Assembly (NCBI GenBank): GCA_020216845.1
Contig: JAIWNK010000160.1
Coordinates: 1 to 13,304, forward strand
Direction: 5' to 3'
DNA length: 13,304 bases
Source: Anaerolinea sp.
GTDB lineage: Bacteria > Chloroflexota > Anaerolineae > Anaerolineales > Anaerolineaceae
This document shows positions 7,406 through 13,304 of the stretch, one piece after another. The notes beneath the pieces were generated by a model. That model was given only the letters and a program-made list of their open reading frames with translations, was not told the DNA's origin and did not search any database. The position numbers were made by a program, and so were the translations under genes. Every line of letters begins with the position of its first letter. The first letter of the stretch is position 1.

Positions 7406-8230
7406 TTAGAGCAGGATGGCAATGATGAGAAGTGTTGCGCTCATCAAGGCCGGTTCAAGCCATAGCCCTGGCAAACCGCGCTCTTCCAGCCAACCGGTGA
7501 TGAAACTGGTGATGGCATAGGCAAAGGCGGTCAGCAGCAGACCATATTGGATGGGCATGAGGGGCAGGTAATGTAGTCCAATGGCAAATTGCCCAACAAT
7601 CAGGGCGATGCCGATCGGCCAGGCAGTGGATACGGCCTGATTGACGCGCAATAAGAGAATGCGTTGTGCGGCCAGGCCCATGGTTATCATCAGGGCGGGC
7701 AGCAACAAATAGAGGCGCGTGTTGGCGGCGCGCAGCGCAATGATGAGGATCAGGTACAACGCAAAAATGACCGCTGTCAGACCAATGGCAGCCAGGCCAT
7801 GGCGGACATCATTGGGTTCGACGGTGATATATTCGGCGGTCAGGACGAGGACGAAGAGCAACCCGCCAAAGGTGAAGATGGCCCACCATTGCAGGCCGAC
7901 TTCGGCATTGCTGAGCGGCACGCCAATGACCCAGGCGGTTAGTGCGGGTAGCAAGCTGTGTTGGAGCAGTTGCCAGCCGCGCGGGGCGTGCGGATGGTCT
8001 TGCAGCAGCCATGCGCACCCTGAGGCGGCCAGCAAGGTCACGAATAAGGTGGCGAGAGAGGATGAACTGACCTGAACCGGGAAGCTGGCGCTGCCCAGAC
8101 GTAGCACAAGTGGTGCAATGGGCAGCTCAATGAATGGCATCAGCGCATAGGCAAGTAGCACCATGGCGGTTAGAACGCTGAGGTGATTGGGGTTGGGCAG
8201 GTGCTGCTCGGTGGATGCGGGGGCGTGCAT
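7406..8230 (-). CDS. Multi-pass membrane protein of unknown function (possibly DUF5656-like)
   Basis: This 274-residue hydrophobic protein has about eight or nine predicted membrane helices and short loops. The N-terminus is a soluble tail rich in His, Pro and Asn. I see no transporter or enzyme signature; the overall look recalls the DUF5656 membrane family of Chloroflexi, but this is a low-confidence resemblance from memory. Charged spots worth noting are AEYITVEPNDVRHG in a loop around residues 133-146 and GWLEERG near the C-terminus. ATG 8230 is supported by a promoter that would start transcription on that A. The JAMM gene follows 1 nt later and is probably translated from the same mRNA. 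Confidence 0.75.
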   Translation of the reverse strand: MHAPASTEQHLPNPNHLSVLTAMVLLAYALMPFIELPIAPLVLRLGSASFPVQVSSSSLATLFVTLLAASGCAWLLQDHPHAPRGWQLLQHSLLPALTAWVIGVPLSNAEVGLQWWAIFTFGGLLFVLVLTAEYITVEPNDVRHGLAAIGLTAVIFALYLILIIALRAANTRLYLLLPALMITMGLAAQRILLLRVNQAVSTAWPIGIALIVGQFAIGLHYLPLMPIQYGLLLTAFAYAITSFITGWLEERGLPGLWLEPALMSATLLIIAILL

Positions 8231-8236
8231 GGGGTG

Positions 8237-8265
8237 ATTCTACCCCGGATGGGGGCGAATGAAAA
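8237..8265 (-). promoter_or_regulatory. Promoter giving a leaderless mRNA for the membrane protein/JAMM pair
   Basis: On the minus strand TTTTCA (8265-8260), a 17-nt spacer and TAGAAT (8242-8237) form a promoter. With the -10 box at -12 to -7, +1 falls on base 8230, the A of the ATG. No SD is present, which fits leaderless translation. Confidence 0.5.
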
Positions 8266-8289
8266 GGCTGCGGTGCAGGCGAGCGAATG

Positions 8290-8298
8290 TGGTAAAAT
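8290..8298 (+). promoter_or_regulatory. Extended -10 promoter of the membrane protein upstream of gyrB
   Basis: TGG (8290-8292) and TAAAAT (8293-8298) form an extended -10 without a recognisable -35. The predicted start near 8305 leaves about 4 nt before ATG 8309, so this mRNA would also be practically leaderless. Confidence 0.4.
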
Positions 8299-8308
8299 TG
8301 AAATTCGT

Positions 8309-9301
8309 ATGGAAAGTTTTGATGCAGCTACTTGCGCCTCGCCGCGCGTGATGGATTCGTTTGTGGCCGGGTTTAACCTGGTTTCCAACCGCATCTATCT
8401 GATCGCGATGCCGGCGGGGTTAGATGTACTGCTGTGGCTTGGGCCGCGCCTGAGCGTCAGCAAGTTGCTGGAGCGACGTTTTGAAGATTGGCTCGCTGCG
8501 GTTTCTGATAGTTTGTCGCCGGCGGCTTTGAACAGCCTGACGATCTTTCAGCAGCTGGTGTTGGACTATGCCCGGCAGCAAAATTTGCTCAGTTTGCTTA
8601 GCACACTGCCGGTTGGTCTGCCCAGCATGTTGGCCTGGAAGGGTGGGCGGCAGACGCCTTGGGGAATGGCCCGGGAAGTGCAGCTTGCTTCTGAAGGCGG
8701 TGTTGTCGCGGCGTGGGTGGGCTGCCTGTTGGTTGGGTTGCTGGCGGGTTGTGTTTATTTTGCCTTGCTGGCGCACTTCACTTCTCCACATTCGCTGCGT
8801 TGGAACTGGCTGCGGTTTGCCCGGCAATGTGGGCAGGCTTTGGTGCTGATGGGCGTGCTGATGGGGCTGGTTGTGGTCGGTGGCGTGCCAACTTTGTTGC
8901 TTTTGATGCTGGCGGCTAGCTTGAGCGTGGAGGCAGCCGGTTTGTTGATGTTGGCGTTGGGTGCAGCGGCTATTTTTGTGCTCTTGCCATTGGTTTTTAC
9001 CGTTCATGGCGTGTTTGCTTTTGGGCTTGCGGCTTTGGATGCGCTGTATAGCAGTATGCTGTTGGTGCGGCGTTGCTTGCCCGGTGTTGGTTTGTTTGTG
9101 CTGGTGGCAGTTTTGCTGGCACAAGGCCTCGATATGTTATGGAAGTCTTCGGCCCCTGATTCCTGGTTGTTGCTGATGGGCATTGGGGCGCGAGCCTTTA
9201 TCTACACCGCCATTCTGGCGGCCAGTTTTATCTACTATCGCAGCGGAGCAGCCTGGTTGGCACTACAATCCCGACCGCGTTGGGGCGCAATGCAATTTTG
9301 A
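8309..9301 (+). CDS. Conserved-looking membrane protein of unknown function upstream of gyrB
   Basis: This is a 330-residue integral membrane protein. It opens with SFVAGFNLVSNRIYLIAMP and a membrane segment ending in LLWLGPRLS. A soluble, partly amphipathic stretch of about 80 residues follows, then five or six long helices from residue about 130 to the C-terminus. It has no motif I recognise as catalytic or transport-related. The reading frame is open back to 8183, but ATG 8309 is preferred: the extension overlaps the divergent gene, has low-complexity Gly content and crosses the promoter. The stop lies 21 nt before the gyrB start, so the two genes may be transcribed together. The start could be later, for instance ATG 8351. 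Confidence 0.7.
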   Translation: MESFDAATCASPRVMDSFVAGFNLVSNRIYLIAMPAGLDVLLWLGPRLSVSKLLERRFEDWLAAVSDSLSPAALNSLTIFQQLVLDYARQQNLLSLLSTLPVGLPSMLAWKGGRQTPWGMAREVQLASEGGVVAAWVGCLLVGLLAGCVYFALLAHFTSPHSLRWNWLRFARQCGQALVLMGVLMGLVVVGGVPTLLLLMLAASLSVEAAGLLMLALGAAAIFVLLPLVFTVHGVFAFGLAALDALYSSMLLVRRCLPGVGLFVLVAVLLAQGLDMLWKSSAPDSWLLLMGIGARAFIYTAILAASFIYYRSGAAWLALQSRPRWGAMQF

Positions 9302-9310
9302 AAAGGAAGC

Positions 9311-9316
9311 AGGTGA
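9311..9316 (+). promoter_or_regulatory. gyrB ribosome binding site
   Basis: AGGTGA lies 6 nt before ATG 9323, in the 21-nt gap after the preceding stop. It fixes the gyrB start. Confidence 0.75.
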
Positions 9317-11510
<2,194 letters not shown>

Positions 11511-11514
<4 letters not shown>

Positions 11515-13097
11515 GAGAGGAAGATGGATAGAACAGCTCTGTTTTCTGCGGCGCAGCTCTGTTGAATTTGTTGTGGGGTGAGCGGTGGCAGAGGCTCGGC
11601 GATGAAATCGAGCTGCTGTTCTTCGGCAGAAAGCGGACGGATGGGATGGATGGCGTCCTCTTGTGGTTTGGGCACATCCAACGGTATGCCCTGACGCAGC
11701 AGGCGCTTGCGCGCTTCGCAGGATGCCAGGGTATCCCATAAGAGCGGCAAGAGGAAGCGGTTGCGCGGACTCATTACCCGGCAAAAGCTGCCCGTGAGAC
11801 GGTGCAAGGCCATGTGGGGGGAGTTTGGGAAGGGCATGCAGCCCGATACGTAGGCATGTGTTATTCCTTGCAGCGCAGCAGCGCAATTGCCAATGGCTAG
11901 TTTTTTGCCGGGCAAGGAGCGAATTTGTTCGAGGGTGTAGGGGGTACCTTGCGGGTCGTGATAGAGATTTTGTGCATTGCCGCCCAGTAACAAGGTGAGC
12001 GAAAAATCGGTGCGCAGCCCCTCGCGCACGAACATGTCAAAGGCAAACCGCGTGGTTGCCAGGCAGCCGCCGCGACAAGGCGGGCGGCCGTGATCGTTCT
12101 CCGCGCTCAGCACGCGCACATTGGGGAAATGCTCGGCCATCCATGCCCCGGTCAGTGAAGGGTCTGCTGGACGGAAAGGAATGGGGGTCTGATCGCCGAT
12201 GATTTTCACTTGCGGGTCGGCAAAACCTTGTTCGTCAGCAATGCGCATGAGCGGGATGTTGGCTGGGTCAAAGCCCATCAGACGCGTGGCCACCCGGTCG
12301 GTTTCGACACTGTGATTGCCGCACAGGATCACGCGACTGTGCACGGGGTCTACCGGCGCCGGGCAATTGCCCTCGCCGCCAATAATGCCATCAATCAGCA
12401 CAAGGTCGGGGCGAAAGAGGTAGAGCAGGTCTACCAGTTTCTGATCAAGGGCATGGTTGTGATTGCGCAGGCGCAGGTTATAGGGGAGGACGCCCATGCC
12501 ATTTTTGAAGCCGAGTGTGACGCCGGTATAAAGGTTGGTCTTGAGCTTGGGCAGTGAAATGTAGAAAGCTTGTTTGCGAGCGATTTCGCCAAAGATGCGC
12601 GGCACAAAGACCTCTTTCATGACCTTGGCCTTGGGCAGTAGAAAGCGTTCAACTGGCTGCTCTTCGAGCGCTTGCAGCTCAACGTCACGTTGCCTGGCCA
12701 GGCGCAGCAGCCCGGCAACGCGAAATGAGCCGCGCGTTGGCACGCCGCGCCCGGATGACTCAACGATTACAATTCGGTTGGTGTAGCGCTGCAAGAAGCA
12801 GACCAGGGCATCGAGCAGGCGCGGGTCGCTGCTTTCGGGGTAATCATCGGCGACAGTGCCCATTTGATGATAGACGGTGACCAGGTTGGGCTTGATGACA
12901 ACTTTTTGCCCGCGCAGTCTTTCCAGAAAAGGCGCATGGTGATCGAGGGTGAGCAGGGTTTCGGTCAGGGCCGAGCGAATGGCCTGTACATCGGGGCGCG
13001 CTTCATAGGTCGGGCTGCCATAGTCCGCTGGCAGGGCAACATAGTCGCGGCTGAAATCGAGAGCGGGCAGGCGGGTGATGATAACGGTGCTGTTCAT
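11511..13097 (-). CDS. DUF362 protein with Cys-containing C-terminal domain
   Basis: This is a 528-residue soluble protein without a signal peptide. Residues about 60-300 match the DUF362 domain: GQKVVIKPNLV at 63-73, VIVESSGRG at 110-118, FYISLPKLKTNLYTGVTLGFKN at 178-199 in pieces, LIDGIIGGEG at 234-243, and the final region with the pattern vilcGnhsveTDrvAtrLMGFDP. DUF362 proteins are often linked to Fe-S clusters, but their reaction is not established. The C-terminal region carries CRGGC (C341, C345), C405 in AIGNCAAAL and C420 in VSGCMP, a set that could hold a metal cluster. No standard 4Fe-4S ferredoxin motif (CxxCxxCxxxC) is present. ATG 13097 is preferred to ATG 13190, because TATAAT lies between them and the 31-residue extension is low complexity. 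Confidence 0.85.
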
Positions 13098-13113
13098 GTG
13101 CTTCAGTGGGGAA

Positions 13114-13119
13114 ATTATA
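13114..13119 (-). promoter_or_regulatory. Consensus -10 box of the DUF362 gene
   Basis: The minus strand reads TATAAT at 13119-13114, a perfect -10, 16 nt before ATG 13097. Predicted start near 13107 gives a 10-nt leader without an SD. No good -35 is found 16-18 nt upstream, so an activator may be needed. Confidence 0.5.
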
Positions 13120-13194
13120 CATCCACTTTGGCAAGACGAGCGGTTTTTTTGGGGGGTAAACGTTGGCGGTTGTGCGATAGGTTTTGTCATAATG

Positions 13195-13203
13195 AGGAGG
13201 TGA
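13195..13203 (+). promoter_or_regulatory. Perfect Shine-Dalgarno sequence at the right edge
   Basis: AGGAGGTGA is fully complementary to the conserved 3' end of 16S rRNA. The AGGAGG core ends 6 nt before ATG 13207. It is the strongest ribosome site in the window. Confidence 0.65.
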
Positions 13204-13206
13204 CAA

Positions 13207-13304
13207 ATGGTCTTTTTTTTTTTTTTTTTATGGGATACAATAATCTTGTTTATAGGTTGGTATTTAACGGGTTTTCAGCAACGGTTCAAGGTTCCTACAA
13301 TCGA
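13207..13304 (+). CDS. Start of a possible membrane protein gene, cut by the window edge
   Basis: From ATG 13207 the frame is open to the end of the window (32 full codons). It encodes MV, five Phe from the T run, and then LWDTIILFIGWYLTGFQQRF, which reads like a first membrane helix followed by a basic cytoplasmic end. The perfect SD supports translation. The run of 17 T (13213-13229) immediately after codon 2 makes the frame depend on the exact T count: 16 T would stop after 11 codons with TAA, and 18 T would give a different open frame (MGYNNLVYR and onward). The sequence past the tract may instead be a promoter region, since TACAAT occurs at 13236-13241. I do not recognise a family from this fragment. 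Confidence 0.4.
   Translation, partial: MVFFFFFLWDTIILFIGWYLTGFQQRFKVPTI
13213..13229 (+). repeat. Homopolymer of 17 T
   Basis: A 17-base T run, far longer than any other homopolymer in the window, lies two codons after a well-formed start. Runs of this length are prone to polymerase slippage and also to sequencing miscounts. A second, smaller oddity, T7 followed by G6, lies at 13144-13156. Confidence 0.9.

Noticed and set aside
8183..8308. N-terminal extension of the membrane protein upstream of gyrB
   Set aside because: It overlaps the start of the divergent gene and both promoters; a better start is ATG 8309.
11515..11886. Upstream part of the frame leading into the 89-residue membrane protein
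   Set aside because: It lies out of frame inside the DUF362 coding region; the ATGA overlap at 11514-11511 marks the true start.
13098..13190. 31-residue N-terminal extension of the DUF362 protein
   Set aside because: A perfect TATAAT lies inside it, and the peptide is low complexity and unlike the family start.
13213..13229. T17 run as an intrinsic terminator
   Set aside because: Only a 3 bp GAC/GTC stem precedes it, with no GC-rich hairpin.

Overview
The window reads as an ordinary chromosomal segment of a free-living bacterium, most likely a Chloroflexota member of the Anaerolineae type. This rests on the gene content (PlsY, a polar amino acid ABC importer, GyrB next to a lineage-type membrane protein, a DUF362 protein, a Thr/Pro-stalk surface protein), a GC content that looks to be in the mid 50s percent, and use of TTG beside ATG starts. 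It is inference from protein flavour; no rRNA or other taxonomic marker is present. There is no tRNA, rRNA, CRISPR array, insertion sequence or phage gene.

Layout, left to right. Positions 2-2303 (+) hold a polar amino acid ABC importer: the 3' end of a periplasmic-type binding protein, a strong intrinsic terminator, a permease with an unusual N-terminal membrane extension, and the ATPase. Positions 2324-2373 hold a hairpin that overlaps a near-consensus promoter. It drives a 973-residue cell-surface protein (2399-5320, +) made of a signal peptide, beta-helix-like region, FnIII-like domain, long Thr/Pro stalk, YPV repeats, a membrane anchor and an acidic tail. A second promoter of very similar sequence precedes a metallo-beta-lactamase-fold hydrolase (5392-6249, +).

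Positions 6252-8230 (-) hold three genes read leftward: a multi-pass membrane protein, a stand-alone JAMM/MPN metalloprotease coupled to it (1 nt between stop and start), and a divergent PlsY-like acyltransferase. A 78-nt divergent promoter region (8231-8308) separates these from a membrane protein of unknown function (8309-9301, +), which is followed 21 nt later by gyrB (9323-11248, +).

The last genes are again leftward: a DUF362 protein with a Cys-containing C-terminal domain (11511-13097) and an 89-residue membrane protein joined to it by an ATGA overlap. The small gene ends tail to tail inside the gyrB stop codon. The right edge carries an ideal Shine-Dalgarno sequence, an ATG, and then a run of 17 T, which may be the start of a further gene truncated by the window.

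I see no dedicated defence or mobile system. The most interesting signals are the T17 tract just after a well-formed start, the JAMM/membrane-protein pair, the DUF362/small-membrane-protein pair, the motif drift in the PlsY homologue, and the recurring extended -10 promoters, including one that predicts a leaderless mRNA.
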